Shown here: one piece after another, positions 17,919 through 27,257 of the stretch
How the letters are laid out: each line of letters starts with the position of its first letter
Position numbering within the stretch: the first letter of the stretch is position 1
Assembly: GCA_002299895.1 (NCBI GenBank)
Contig: DBOC01000012.1
Coordinates: forward strand, 19,777-83,776
Length of the DNA: 64,000 bases
Direction of reading: 5' to 3'
Origin: Sphingomonadales bacterium UBA656
GTDB taxonomy: Bacteria > Pseudomonadota > Alphaproteobacteria > Sphingomonadales > Sphingomonadaceae
Made by a program: the position numbers and the translations under genes
The notes under the pieces: model-generated
The model's database searches: none
What the model was told of the DNA's origin: nothing
The model's input: only the letters and a program-made list of their open reading frames with translations

Positions 17919-19010
17919 TCAACCTTGACCCACTTTTCGGAAATGATAGCTGTGGTCGCCGAACATTGCGTCACAGGCAAGCAAGTGCTTGTGATAGTGG
18001 CTTACACTAAGTTCGTCGGTCATGCCGACCCCGCCATGGGTCTGAATTGCCGCCTCGCCAATAGCCCGTCCAAGTTTACCGGTCTGCCCCTTTAAGATTG
18101 CGATGTCGCGAGGCCCTGATGCTCCCGATTCAGCTAGTGCGGTGGTATAGATCAAGGTTGCGCGGGCCTTGCCATAAGCAATCTTCATATCAGCGAGCCG
18201 ATGGGCAACCGCCTGAAAGCCTGCGATAGGCATACCGAACTGCTTGCGGGTCATCGCATATTCTGAAGTGAGTGTTACAAGAGCGCCCATCGCACCAACC
18301 GCCTCGGCGCATTGCACGATGATGGCGTTGGCAAGGATGCGATCGAGTTGCTGATCAGCACCAGTCAGCAATACGGCGCGGACACCATCGAACCGGATGT
18401 TGGCTGTGCTGCGTCCGTCAATGGTGGGATAGGCGCGCGTCTGAATGCCCTCAGCCCCGGCCTCGACCAGAAACAGCGCAGGCGCGCCACCTTCGCCCAT
18501 GCGAGCGACCACGACCAGCGCTTGCGCATCGCCACCCGCAACCACTAACCGCTTTTCGCCAAATACGGCGTAACATTCGCCGCTTTTCTGCGCCGTCATA
18601 GTGACAAGATCAAGCGACGGTGTGCCATGGCCCTCTTCATACGCGAAGGCGATTACAGCCTCACCTGCGATCAACTTGTGTAGCCAGGCTTGCGCATCGG
18701 TGCCATCTGCGGCAGCTAAAGCCGCACCCGCCAACATGACTGAATGGGTAAAAGGTTCGGTTACCAAGTGTCTACCAAAGAGTTCGGCAAAAGCGACGCA
18801 GTCGGTTACCGATCCACCCAGTCCTCCCCGTTCCTGACTAAAAGGCAGCGCTAGCAGACCCATCTCGGCGAATTGCTGCCAGACATCCGGTGACCAGGGT
18901 GCATGGCTTCGCACAATTTTCTGGCGGGCGTCGAAATCGTAATTTTTTTCCAGATATTTGCCAACGCTGTCGCGAAGCATCTGTTGTTCTTCGGTGTAAT
19001 TGAAATCCAT
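17919..19010 (-). CDS. Acyl-CoA dehydrogenase, second subunit-like
   Basis: 363 residues from MDFNYTEEQQMLRDSVGKYL, a typical ACAD N-terminus. The central flavin region is degenerate, and the C-terminal domain carries KGQTGKLGRAIGEAAIQTHGG and GMTDELSVSHYHKHLL. It starts four bases after the stop of another ACAD gene. Such paired genes often encode alpha2beta2 ACADs that oxidise CoA thioesters of bulky side chains, as in steroid catabolism, with the FAD site shared between subunits; that role here is inference. It is the second gene of a two-gene operon led by a TetR-type operator. Confidence 0.85.
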   Translation of the reverse strand: MDFNYTEEQQMLRDSVGKYLEKNYDFDARQKIVRSHAPWSPDVWQQFAEMGLLALPFSQERGGLGGSVTDCVAFAELFGRHLVTEPFTHSVMLAGAALAAADGTDAQAWLHKLIAGEAVIAFAYEEGHGTPSLDLVTMTAQKSGECYAVFGEKRLVVAGGDAQALVVVARMGEGGAPALFLVEAGAEGIQTRAYPTIDGRSTANIRFDGVRAVLLTGADQQLDRILANAIIVQCAEAVGAMGALVTLTSEYAMTRKQFGMPIAGFQAVAHRLADMKIAYGKARATLIYTTALAESGASGPRDIAILKGQTGKLGRAIGEAAIQTHGGVGMTDELSVSHYHKHLLACDAMFGDHSYHFRKVGQG

Positions 19011-19014
19011 GATC

Positions 19015-20235
19015 TCAGGCTCCTGCACCAGAGGAAGCCATGCTGCGTGCAATCAAGTCACGTTGCACTTCATTCGATCCCGCATAGATCGTCGTTGCAC
19101 GGCTATTGAGATAGAGCGGCATCGCGACAAGATCGAACTCACTGCCGAGTGGTTCAACATTCGAGCCGACCCGTAAAGCCTCAAGCTGCCGTGCCAGCGA
19201 ATCGACGCCCGATACTTGCATCATCAGCGTTGAGGCGCGCTGAATCAGTTCAGAGTTGATGGTCTTATTCATCGATGGAAAAGCAGGATCTTGGGCGACT
19301 TCATGACCGCTAATTGCCAGTTTTTCGAAATGTCCGAGCGAAGCAATGTCAGCTTCGAGTTCGCCTACATCGCGTTGAAACACCGGATCGTCCGCGAGCA
19401 TGCCGCCAAATGGAGACGGTGTTTGGGCAGCTGCCGCCCGCGCGCGTTCACAATAACGTGTAAGTGCGGGGCTTGCACCGCCGCTACCGCCGCGCTCATG
19501 CTTGAGCAGGTGCTTGGCGACACTCCAGCCGTCATTTTCTGCCCCAACCCTGCCCGATTGAGGCACGCGTACATTGTCGAAAAATACTTCGCACTGCTCG
19601 GGAAAGCCGTCGAGCCCAACTATAGGGCGCACCACCATGCCTGGATAATCCATCCGGTCGAGCAACAGGAAAGTGATCCCCTGCTGCTTCTTGCCTTCGT
19701 TACTCGTGCGCACCAGCATGAACATGCGGTTGGCGTGGTGGGCGTAGGTCGTCCAGATTTTCGAACCGTTGATGATATAGTCATCGCCATCGGCATCCGC
19801 CCGGCAGCTCAATGAGGCCAGGTCGGAGCCGGAATTGGGTTCCGAATAGCCCTGCGCCCAAAAATCCTGACCGCTCAAAATACGGGGAAGATAAAGATCT
19901 TTTTGCGCTTGCGTGCCAAGATCAATCAGAAGCGGTCCGACCATGCCCAGCGACTGTGGAAGTAAGGGCGGAAGGTCGGCTTTGCGATATTCCTCTGCGA
20001 AAATGAAACGCTGCTCGACGCTCCATCCAGTGCCTCCATAGTCCTTCGGCCAATGCGGTGCGACCCAGCCTTGGTCATACAGGATCCGGTGCCACTCCAT
20101 ACATTCCTTAAAGGGCGCAAAGACGCTTGTGGTCTTGCGCCCTGCTTCGCGGATCGCTGGCGTTGGCGCACTGGCAAAAAAATCAGCCACCTCGCGGCGA
20201 AATGCTTCGAGCTCTGGCGCAAAATCGATATTCAT
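19015..20235 (-). CDS. Acyl-CoA dehydrogenase, first subunit
   Basis: 406 residues. The N-terminal domain contains WHRILYDQGWVAPHWPKDYG, the beta-sheet domain GYSEPNSGSDLASLSC and GSKIWTTYAHHANRMFMLVR, and the C-terminus RATTIYAGSNEVQRDLIARS. The family introduces an alpha,beta double bond into acyl-CoA with FAD. The ATG is 36 bp from an inverted repeat (20272-20289) that resembles the proposed TetR operator and separates this operon from the divergent GST gene. Confidence 0.88.
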   Translation of the reverse strand: MNIDFAPELEAFRREVADFFASAPTPAIREAGRKTTSVFAPFKECMEWHRILYDQGWVAPHWPKDYGGTGWSVEQRFIFAEEYRKADLPPLLPQSLGMVGPLLIDLGTQAQKDLYLPRILSGQDFWAQGYSEPNSGSDLASLSCRADADGDDYIINGSKIWTTYAHHANRMFMLVRTSNEGKKQQGITFLLLDRMDYPGMVVRPIVGLDGFPEQCEVFFDNVRVPQSGRVGAENDGWSVAKHLLKHERGGSGGASPALTRYCERARAAAAQTPSPFGGMLADDPVFQRDVGELEADIASLGHFEKLAISGHEVAQDPAFPSMNKTINSELIQRASTLMMQVSGVDSLARQLEALRVGSNVEPLGSEFDLVAMPLYLNSRATTIYAGSNEVQRDLIARSMASSGAGA

Positions 20236-20271
20236 GACTGTTTTCCTGACCAGCTGTATATGAACACACTA

Positions 20272-20289
20272 TTGGCATTTTAGTGTCAA
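20272..20289. promoter_or_regulatory. Candidate TetR operator, ACAD/GST divergent promoter
   Basis: TTGGCA-TTTTAG-TGTCAA: 6-bp half-sites with a 6-bp spacer and one mismatch. The same half-site and spacing occur at 22383-22404 and 27258-27285. Confidence 0.55.
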
Positions 20290-20331
20290 TTGTCTAGTCG
20301 TTTCGAAAGCCACTCTTCAAAAGGTCATCTT

Positions 20332-21354
20332 ATGCCGCAGCCAACGCAAAAATTTCGCCTCATGGGTCTGCCTCTGTCGCCCTACAGCATGAAGGTGCAG
20401 TCATATTTTAATTTCAAGGGCCTCAATTTTGAATGGATCTCCCGCAGCATCAAGAATGAAAAGCTTTTTCAAGAACACGCAAAGGTTCAGCTGATCCCGC
20501 TTCTGTTCCTCCCCAATGGCGAGGTGATGCAGGACTCCACCCCCATCATCGAACGTATCGAAGGTGAATATCCGGAGCCCTCAATCCACCCTGAAGATAC
20601 TGCATTGTGGTTTCTGTCCTGCTTGTTTGAAGAATTCGGCGATGAATGGTGCAACAAGCTAATGTTCTTCCAGCGCTGGTTTTATCCAGCCGATGCCAAG
20701 TCGACCGGCGACCGGCTGGCAGGCTATCGGTTAGAAGGACAATGGTGGGGTGCGCTAGCCAAGCCGGTCCTGTCGCATCTGATGGTCCGCCGAATGGTGC
20801 CGCGCCTTAGCTTTGCCGGCGCAAATGGAACGAATATCCCTCAATTGCAGCAATCTTTCATCGATCTGTCGGCAATGCTGGACGGGCATTTCGCATCGCG
20901 TCCGTATCTGCTCGGCCAGCGGCCATGCTTTGGTGACTTCGGACTGTGGTGCAATCTGCATCAGGCTTGGACCGACCCAACCGCTAACGCATATCTTGAA
21001 GCCAATGCGCCTAATCTCGTTGCCTACATAAAGCGCATGCTCACGCCGTCAATGGAAGGGGAATTCGAACCGCTAGAAAGCCTATTACCGACGCTGGAGC
21101 CGATCCTCACTAGCGAAGTGGCAGAGCGTTTTCTGCCGTGGATGGCGGCCAACCATGCTGCATGGGCAGCGGGCGAAAAGGAAACAAGTCTTAATATGAA
21201 GGGCGCGCCCTTCCGCCAGAAGACCTTCAAATATCAGGTCGTCACGCTGGATCAGTTGCGGAGCAAGCTAACCAGCGTGGCCGAGAACAGGCAGCTCGTC
21301 GCCTTGCTGGAACGCACTGGCTGCCTGCCTTACCTCAAAAATGGCGATAGCTAG
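20332..21354 (+). CDS. Glutathione S-transferase family protein with long C-terminal extension
   Basis: 340 residues, longer than usual GSTs (about 200-230). The N-terminal thioredoxin-fold domain starts KFRLMGLPLSPYSMKVQSYF, with a Ser/Tyr-type glutathione site, cis-Pro region LIPLLFLPNG and DSTPIIERIE. The helical domain carries RPYLLGQRPCFGDFGLWCNL. About 100 extra residues follow. ATG 20332 was chosen because a start further upstream would lie within the operator. It ends tail to tail with the nitronate monooxygenase-like gene (4-bp overlap). A role in glutathione-dependent handling of an intermediate of this cluster is inferred. Confidence 0.8.
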   Translation: MPQPTQKFRLMGLPLSPYSMKVQSYFNFKGLNFEWISRSIKNEKLFQEHAKVQLIPLLFLPNGEVMQDSTPIIERIEGEYPEPSIHPEDTALWFLSCLFEEFGDEWCNKLMFFQRWFYPADAKSTGDRLAGYRLEGQWWGALAKPVLSHLMVRRMVPRLSFAGANGTNIPQLQQSFIDLSAMLDGHFASRPYLLGQRPCFGDFGLWCNLHQAWTDPTANAYLEANAPNLVAYIKRMLTPSMEGEFEPLESLLPTLEPILTSEVAERFLPWMAANHAAWAAGEKETSLNMKGAPFRQKTFKYQVVTLDQLRSKLTSVAENRQLVALLERTGCLPYLKNGDS

Positions 21355-22319
21355 GCGAACATTTTCGTTACTCGGCCCGTGATTATCTCTTTCGCATCGG
21401 CCATGATCCGGTCGATCACTTCTTGACAGGTTGGCACATCGCGCACGAAGGCCCCAGAAAGGCCCGCCGTAACCATCCCTGCTTCGATATCACCAGTGCT
21501 CCAGGCTATTTCCTGGTTTGCGCCCGAGACATATTTGTGGACTTCCTCGAAGCCGCCGCCAGCTGCTTCGATCTCAGCGACTTTCTCAGAAATAGAATTG
21601 CGATAGACGCGAGCTGTGTTGCGATAGCTGCGGAATATAACTTGGGTTTGGTTCTCATCCATTTCGACAATCTTGTCCTTAATTCCCTGATGGATCGGAG
21701 CTTCCTTGGTCGCCATGAAGCGCGTGCCCATATTGACCCCATCACAGCCTAGCACCAAAGCAGCTGCCAGTCCGCGGCCATCAGCAATCCCGCCCGAAGC
21801 GACCACAGGAATGGTAAGTGCATCGGCAGCGGCGGGGAACAGAACCAACCCGCCAATATCATGTTCGCCGGGATGGCCGGCGCATTCAAAGCCATCGATG
21901 CTGACGACATCAACACCAATACGCTCTGCAGCCAGCGCATGGCGCACCGTGACACATTTGTGGATCACCTTGATCCCGGCAGCCTTGAACGCTTCCATAA
22001 ACGGTTCAGGAGAACGACCTGCAGTCTCGACCAACTTGACGCCGCTTTCCACAATCACGCGGATATATTCGCCATAGTCAACTGGAGAAGCGACCACGCC
22101 AACGGTTACATTGACTGCAAAGGGTTTGCTAGTCAGCGATTGGCAACGGGCGATTTCCTCGCGCAACCCATCGGCGGTTTTACACGTCAGGGCGGTCATC
22201 ACGCCTAATCCGCCTGCATTGGAAACGGCAGCAGCGAGATCCGCTGTACCGACCCGCATCATACCTCCGCAGATAATGGGCGTGTCTATTTCGAGCAATT
22301 CAGTCAGTCTGGTTTTCAT
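21351..22319 (-). CDS. Nitronate monooxygenase-like FMN oxidoreductase
   Basis: 322 residues, TIM-barrel flavoprotein of the 2-nitropropane dioxygenase family. Visible are TPIICGGMMRVGTADLAAAV near the N-terminus, GFECAGHPGEHDIGG around the putative catalytic His, VVASGGIADGRG and DGVNMGTRFMAT in the phosphate-binding part. Members include true nitronate monooxygenases but also enzymes acting on CoA-linked ring intermediates in steroid degradation. The acyl-CoA context makes the latter type of role more likely here, as inference. Divergent from the CoA ligase across an operator-like palindrome. Confidence 0.82.
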   Translation of the reverse strand: MKTRLTELLEIDTPIICGGMMRVGTADLAAAVSNAGGLGVMTALTCKTADGLREEIARCQSLTSKPFAVNVTVGVVASPVDYGEYIRVIVESGVKLVETAGRSPEPFMEAFKAAGIKVIHKCVTVRHALAAERIGVDVVSIDGFECAGHPGEHDIGGLVLFPAAADALTIPVVASGGIADGRGLAAALVLGCDGVNMGTRFMATKEAPIHQGIKDKIVEMDENQTQVIFRSYRNTARVYRNSISEKVAEIEAAGGGFEEVHKYVSGANQEIAWSTGDIEAGMVTAGLSGAFVRDVPTCQEVIDRIMADAKEIITGRVTKMFA

Positions 22320-22382
22320 ATTGTCTCTCCAAAATTTTAGCGAAGATATTCATTCCTGCACATCATTGCGTTGAGTAAAAAG

Positions 22383-22404
22383 TTATGGCACTCTTCTGCC
22401 ATAA
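22383..22404. promoter_or_regulatory. Candidate TetR operator, NMO/CoA-ligase divergent promoter
   Basis: TTATGGCA-CTCTTC-TGCCATAA: perfect 8-bp arms and a 6-bp spacer, midway between divergent genes. It shares the TGGCA-N6-TGCCA core with the site at 27258-27285. Confidence 0.65.
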
Positions 22405-22462
22405 TATTGTGGCAGGTCAAGCAATAAGCCGCCGCGCATGCAGTAAACCCGAGGAGAGAGCA

Positions 22463-24253
22463 GTGGTGCTGAGAGCGATTGGCAAGATTCGACAAGAGGT
22501 TACCTTCATCAAAGATGTTTACGGGGTGATGCAGGTGCTAAAGGAACTGCAACCCGATTCACCGGTAACAATTGTTGACGAGATTGAAGCGAGTGTTGAC
22601 CGGTGCGGAGACAAGGATGCCTTCGTCTTTGAAGGTCAAAAGTTGAGCTACAGAGAGTTCGATGCGCGCGCCAACCGAATTGCACATTGGGCGCTGGAGC
22701 AAGGTTTTGCGCCTGGCGATACCGTGGCGCTAATGCTGGAGAATTGTCCCGACTACCCAGCCGTCTGGTTCGGCCTTGCCAAAGTCGGGGTTGTGACGGC
22801 GTTGATCAACACCAATCTTCAAGGCGATGGACTGCGCCATTGCATCTCAATCGCCGAGAGCAAAGCTGTGATCTCAGGGGGGCAGCAGGCCGGGTATGTT
22901 GCCGCGCTTTATCCAGCGAATGACCGCACAATGGCTGTATGGGACTTTGATGGCCGGTCAGGCGCCGACTTTGAAGCGGCGCTGACTGGTTTGCCAGAAA
23001 CGCGCCCCAGCGGCGAACGGCGTGCGCATCTAACGGGCGCTGATGGAGCACTTTTCATCTACACCTCGGGCACCACTGGGCTGCCGAAGGCGGCGAGAAT
23101 CACCCACACCCGGCTGCGCGGCATGGCCCGCTATGCACGCATTCTGGGCAAAGTCGACGCGCAGGACAGGATATATAACACGCTGCCCATGTATCATTCG
23201 ACAGGCGGAGGCATGGGAACAGCCGGTCCGCTGATTTATGGAGCGACCATCATCTTGCGGCGCAAGCTATCGGTATCGGCCTTTTGGGATGACGCAGTGG
23301 AACATGGCGCGACCAAGTTCGTCTATATCGGGGAACTTTGTCGCTACCTCTTGAATTCCCCGCAGCATCCCCGCGAGCGAGCCCACAAGGTGATCGCTGG
23401 TTTCGGCAACGGCATGCGCGGGGAAGTGTGGCAGCCCTTTGTCGAGCGGTTCGGCGTGCCAAATATGTATGAATTTTATGGCTCGACAGAGGGTAATGTC
23501 GCGCTCGTCAATTTGAGCGGAAAGGTTGGAGCAATTGGCCGTCTGCCACCCTGGCTTGGTGCCAAGATGGGGATAGCCTTCGTCAAATTTGATGTCGCCG
23601 ATGAGAAACCGATGCGAGGCCCAGACGGTTTCTGCATTAAAGCCGATGTTGATGAACCGGGTGAGGCGCTGGGTAAGATTGGTACAAGTGGAACCACCGC
23701 ATTTGAAGGCTATCACGACAAAAACGCGACTGCGGCGAAGATCCTGTCCGATGTATTCGAAAAGGGCGATCGCTGGTTCCGAACCGGCGACTTAATGCGG
23801 CGTGACAAGGAAGGCTATGTCTATTTTGTCGACCGCATCGGCGACACCTTCCGCTGGAAAGGCGAGAATGTTGCGACCAACGATGTTAGCGATGCGGTTT
23901 CGAAATTTCCCGGAGTGCAGCTTGCCAACGCTTATGGTGTTGAGGTGCCCGGTGCCGATGGCCGCGCAGGGATGGTGGCAATGACTGTCGACGACAGCTT
24001 CCGGATCGAAGGGCTGGCCAACCATCTGAAAGCAAGCCTGCCATCCTATGCCGTGCCGCTGTTCCTGCGCATTCAACCAGAGGCTGAAACGACTGGAACG
24101 ATGAAGCTGTTAAAACTGACCTTGGTCAAAGAAGGTTTCGATCTCGCAAAGGTCAGTGATCCGATCTGGTTTCTTGAGCCTGGCAAACCCGACTATGTTA
24201 TGCTCGGAAAAGAGCAAATGGATCGCATCCATTCTAAGGAGTACCGCCTGTGA
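22463..24253 (+). CDS. FATP-type long/very-long-chain acyl-CoA synthetase
   Basis: About 596 residues, ANL superfamily. The AMP-binding P-loop is FIYTSGTTGLPKAARITH; further signatures are YNTLPMYHSTGG, EFYGSTEGN and GDRWFRTGDLMRRD, with the C-terminal GTMKLLKLTLVKEGFD. The family forms acyl-CoA from a carboxylic acid, ATP and CoA; FATP members prefer very long or bulky acids. I start at GTG 22463 because GAGGAGAG sits just upstream; ATG 22385 would lie inside the operator. Its stop overlaps the next gene as GTGA. It likely activates the substrate that the two ACADs oxidise. Confidence 0.87.
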   Translation: MVLRAIGKIRQEVTFIKDVYGVMQVLKELQPDSPVTIVDEIEASVDRCGDKDAFVFEGQKLSYREFDARANRIAHWALEQGFAPGDTVALMLENCPDYPAVWFGLAKVGVVTALINTNLQGDGLRHCISIAESKAVISGGQQAGYVAALYPANDRTMAVWDFDGRSGADFEAALTGLPETRPSGERRAHLTGADGALFIYTSGTTGLPKAARITHTRLRGMARYARILGKVDAQDRIYNTLPMYHSTGGGMGTAGPLIYGATIILRRKLSVSAFWDDAVEHGATKFVYIGELCRYLLNSPQHPRERAHKVIAGFGNGMRGEVWQPFVERFGVPNMYEFYGSTEGNVALVNLSGKVGAIGRLPPWLGAKMGIAFVKFDVADEKPMRGPDGFCIKADVDEPGEALGKIGTSGTTAFEGYHDKNATAAKILSDVFEKGDRWFRTGDLMRRDKEGYVYFVDRIGDTFRWKGENVATNDVSDAVSKFPGVQLANAYGVEVPGADGRAGMVAMTVDDSFRIEGLANHLKASLPSYAVPLFLRIQPEAETTGTMKLLKLTLVKEGFDLAKVSDPIWFLEPGKPDYVMLGKEQMDRIHSKEYRL

Positions 24254-25482
24254 GCCTTCAACCGGAGCCTGCAAACAATCCCAATGGGCGGATGATGACC
24301 GATCCGCCAACGTGGCTGCGCCACTTGATGGGCTATTTTGGCAGTCGCCTTATAAATCCCGTGCATCGGGCCAAGCGACGTGCGAAATTTGAAAAGGAGA
24401 GGGTGAAATCGGGTGCGCCGCACCGGGTCGAATATTTCCACCAGCATGACGATCCTTATTCGCATCTCGCACAGCAAGTGCTGGACACTCTGAAAGCCCG
24501 CTATGACATCGAACTCGTCATCCATCAAATCCGCGCTAGCGGGGGCAAGAACCAGCCCGAACAGGACAAGCTGAGTACATGGGCGCGCCGCGATGCTGAG
24601 TTGATTGCTCCATATTATGGTTTGCAACGACCTTCTGAAATGAAGGATCGCGGGGATATCGTTCCGGTTGAGGCAGCGCTGGACATAGGCAGCGCGCGGC
24701 TGTCCAAACTGGGGCACTATTCAGGCGCGATGTTCTATTATGGTGGAGAATGGTTTTGGGGCGTCGACCGCCTATTTTACCTTGAGCAATGGTTGCGCGA
24801 TGTCGGTGCGTGCGTAGATCCCGAACAGCCCTTTATCTGTCCGCGCCCGGATATTGATGTCAGCGGGGCTGACGCCAGCCAATTGACACTCGATTTTTAC
24901 CCTTCGCTCAACTCACCCTACACCTCAATCATCTTTGACCGTACCATAGCCATGGCCAGAGAATGCGGCATCATACTCAATCACAAGCCAGTTCTACCGA
25001 TGATCATGCGCGGTGTGCCCGCTACGCGTCAAAAGGGCATGTATATATTGTCCGATACCAAACGCGAAGCTGAGCATCTGGGGCGCGAATTTGGACCAGC
25101 AATCTCTCCGATTGGCGAGCCGACACGCAAAATTTATTCGCTGTTCTCATGGGCCAGGAAACAAGGAAAGGATATCGCCTTGATGTCATCAGCGTTGCGC
25201 TTGACTTGGACGCAAGGCGAAGGGCTTCACCGAAAAAATGGATTGCGGAAAGCGGTCGAACTTGCTGGCTTGGATTGGAAAGAGGCGCAGCGTCATCTCG
25301 GGTCAGACGGTTGGAAATTAGAAACTGCGCGGTATCAGATCGAGATGACCGAAGAGTTAGGTCTTTGGGGCGTTCCCAGCTATCGCCTCCACGGCGGTGC
25401 TGGTGAGCCGGAGTTGTGCGTCTGGGGACAGGATCGCTTGTGGCTGGTGGCTGCTGAAATCCGCCGACGCGCCAAATTGTGA
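24250..25482 (+). CDS. Double DsbA-fold protein (2-hydroxychromene-2-carboxylate isomerase-like)
   Basis: 410 residues with two DsbA/kappa-GST-like modules. The first begins VEYFHQHDDPYSHLAQQVL (about residue 60), the second LTLDFYPSLNSPYTSIIFDR (about 215) and ends EELGLWGVPSYRL, the cis-Pro region. No CxxC is present in either, so it is not an oxidoreductase of the usual kind. The related 2-hydroxychromene-2-carboxylate isomerases use glutathione. GTG start overlaps the ligase stop by 4 bp. Two such domains in one chain are uncommon; the substrate is unknown. Confidence 0.7.
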   Translation: MSLQPEPANNPNGRMMTDPPTWLRHLMGYFGSRLINPVHRAKRRAKFEKERVKSGAPHRVEYFHQHDDPYSHLAQQVLDTLKARYDIELVIHQIRASGGKNQPEQDKLSTWARRDAELIAPYYGLQRPSEMKDRGDIVPVEAALDIGSARLSKLGHYSGAMFYYGGEWFWGVDRLFYLEQWLRDVGACVDPEQPFICPRPDIDVSGADASQLTLDFYPSLNSPYTSIIFDRTIAMARECGIILNHKPVLPMIMRGVPATRQKGMYILSDTKREAEHLGREFGPAISPIGEPTRKIYSLFSWARKQGKDIALMSSALRLTWTQGEGLHRKNGLRKAVELAGLDWKEAQRHLGSDGWKLETARYQIEMTEELGLWGVPSYRLHGGAGEPELCVWGQDRLWLVAAEIRRRAKL

Positions 25483-25512
25483 GTGCAACAGTCTGGAGTT
25501 TTCGAAGGATCT

Positions 25513-25531
25513 TTGGCAAGAGCTTTGCCGA
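25513..25531. promoter_or_regulatory. Weak operator-like inverted repeat ahead of the TetR gene
   Basis: TTGGCA-AGAGCTT-TGCCGA, 18 bp before the tetR-like ATG. The half-sites resemble the proposed operator, but the spacer is 7 bp and one base is mismatched, so autoregulation is only a possibility. Confidence 0.3.
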
Positions 25532-25548
25532 ATAGGCAATGGGTGATT

Positions 25549-26178
25549 ATGAACAGCGCTGCACAAGCAATTAGGAGAGCGATGGAGGCCACTGAGCCGG
25601 TGGCAGATGGTCGCCGGGCCCGCAGCGTCGTGAGTAGATCGCGGATCATCAAGGCGATCGTCGAACTAGTAGCTGAAGGTGATCCAGATCCGAGCGCAAC
25701 CACCGTTGCCGACCGGACCGGAATCAGTCTGCGCACAGTATTTCGCCATTTTGAGGAAAAGGACGCGATCCTTAATGCAATCGACGATTTGCTCGTCGCC
25801 GCCTACCAGCCCTTGCTTGCCGCGCCATTCAGGTCTGATAACTGGAAGGACCAACTGACAGAGCTGATTGAACGGCGCTGCGCTATCAACGAGGCTGCGG
25901 CAATATTTCGTATTTCCGCCGTCATGCAACGCTATCGCTCTCCCTTCGTTGCAACAAAATATCGCCACCTATATGCCGCAGAAAAGCGCATGCTTGATGC
26001 AGTTCTACCTATTGAATTGCAGACTTCAACCAAGGCAGGGCGCGAGATTTTGATTGCTTGCAGCTTCGATAGCTGGCGTCTTCTCAGACAGGATGAAGAG
26101 CTGTCCGCGGAGCAAACTATTACTGCAATCAAACAGCTTGTGGGCGACATCGTGGAGAGACTGGCTCCTGTCACATGA
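25549..26178 (+). CDS. TetR-family transcriptional regulator (catabolic cluster)
   Basis: 209 residues. The N-terminal helix-turn-helix is SRSRIIKAIVELVAEGDPDP followed by TTVADRTGISLRTVFRHFEEKDAIL, the classic TetR pattern ending in the F-x-K/D-K segment. The C-terminal ligand domain is unassigned. ATG 25549 gives the usual length. It is downstream of the CoA ligase and double-DsbA genes and overlaps the 3' end of the convergent MBL gene by 8 bp. It is the best candidate to bind the TGGCA-N6-TGCCA sites at three nearby divergent promoters, probably with an acyl-CoA or related effector. Confidence 0.85.
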   Translation: MNSAAQAIRRAMEATEPVADGRRARSVVSRSRIIKAIVELVAEGDPDPSATTVADRTGISLRTVFRHFEEKDAILNAIDDLLVAAYQPLLAAPFRSDNWKDQLTELIERRCAINEAAAIFRISAVMQRYRSPFVATKYRHLYAAEKRMLDAVLPIELQTSTKAGREILIACSFDSWRLLRQDEELSAEQTITAIKQLVGDIVERLAPVT

Positions 26179-27238
26179 GATTTCGACGCTCAATCGCTTT
26201 GCTCTTGGGTGGCAACGAAAACAGCATGCCATCCTCTCCTACAATGATGCGGCCATCGAACCGATTTTCGGCATCACCTAAAAACGCAGGGTAGAGATAC
26301 GACAGCGGCAGCGGAGGAACTAGGTGGGAAAGCACCAGCATTTGTGCTCCAGCTGCCTTCGCGCTTTCGGCTGCCTGTTCGGGCGAGGCGTGGTAATCCT
26401 GAATGTCGCCAAAGATTTTGGCAGTATTAGCATTGTCGGCGGCGGTGAAGGCGGCTTGCATTTCCTTTACCAAATTGGGTTGCAATGCATCGTGCACGAT
26501 GATGTCTGCGCCTTTACACGCTGCGATCAGATTTTCAGATTTGGCAGCGTCTCCGCTGATACACACTGAACGCTCCTTATAGTCAAATCTATAACCTACT
26601 GCAGGCTTGATGGGATCATGATCCACCTTGAAGGCCGTTACGGTAAGGCCGTCGCGTTTTAGAACAATCGCAGTTTCGCCCTCTATGGAAAATGGTCTTG
26701 CCTCGGCTCCGCCACCACTGCTGGGTACGATTTTTTCGCCATGATGGGCGATGCGATAACTGTCATCAAGAGCGTAAGCAGCGTTGAAGCCAGCCACCAC
26801 TTGATCGACGCCTTCGGGACCATAGACTGGCAGCGGCGCTTTACTTGCGCCCCGGGTCCAATGAAACAGCATCAACGGGCCAATTCCATCGATGTGGTCC
26901 GAATGGAAGTGGGTGAGCAACAAGCCATCAACATCAGCTGCACTAATGCCCATTAGGTTGAGGTTGCGATTGCCGTTTTCGCCCATGTCGACCACGAACA
27001 CTTGGTTCCCCGCTATAACGATATTGCAAGGACCGGCACGCTGCGGATTGGGCATTGGCGAGCCTGTGCCACAAAGCCCTATATGCAATCCATCGCCTAG
27101 GTTGGGCAATTGATTGCGGTTCGCCAGTTGCTGCGCCACGCGTTGGACCACAAATTGGCCAATCTGCTTTTGAAACAGAATAGCGGCGAGCCCTGTTATC
27201 GCCAGCACAATCAACAACCCGATCGCAATCCGTTTCAT
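26171..27238 (-). CDS. Metallo-beta-lactamase-fold hydrolase, membrane-anchored or exported
   Basis: 355 residues. An N-terminal hydrophobic helix (about 3-23) is followed by the MBL domain. HFHSDHID at about 110-117 is the HxHxDH zinc motif; SGDAAKSENLI and VLSHLVPP supply further metal ligands. The layout resembles the RNase Z/arylsulfatase-like MBL hydrolases. Start chosen at the ATG six bases after GGAG; another ATG lies directly before it. Divergent from a GST gene across the most perfect operator palindrome of the cluster, so it probably belongs to the same regulon. Substrate unknown. Confidence 0.82.
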   Translation of the reverse strand: MKRIAIGLLIVLAITGLAAILFQKQIGQFVVQRVAQQLANRNQLPNLGDGLHIGLCGTGSPMPNPQRAGPCNIVIAGNQVFVVDMGENGNRNLNLMGISAADVDGLLLTHFHSDHIDGIGPLMLFHWTRGASKAPLPVYGPEGVDQVVAGFNAAYALDDSYRIAHHGEKIVPSSGGGAEARPFSIEGETAIVLKRDGLTVTAFKVDHDPIKPAVGYRFDYKERSVCISGDAAKSENLIAACKGADIIVHDALQPNLVKEMQAAFTAADNANTAKIFGDIQDYHASPEQAAESAKAAGAQMLVLSHLVPPLPLSYLYPAFLGDAENRFDGRIIVGEDGMLFSLPPKSKAIERRNLM

Positions 27239-27257
27239 CATTGTCTCCATCTGTTGC

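Noticed and set aside
25022..25519. 165-codon minus-strand frame
   Set aside because: Antisense to the double-DsbA gene, without supporting signals.
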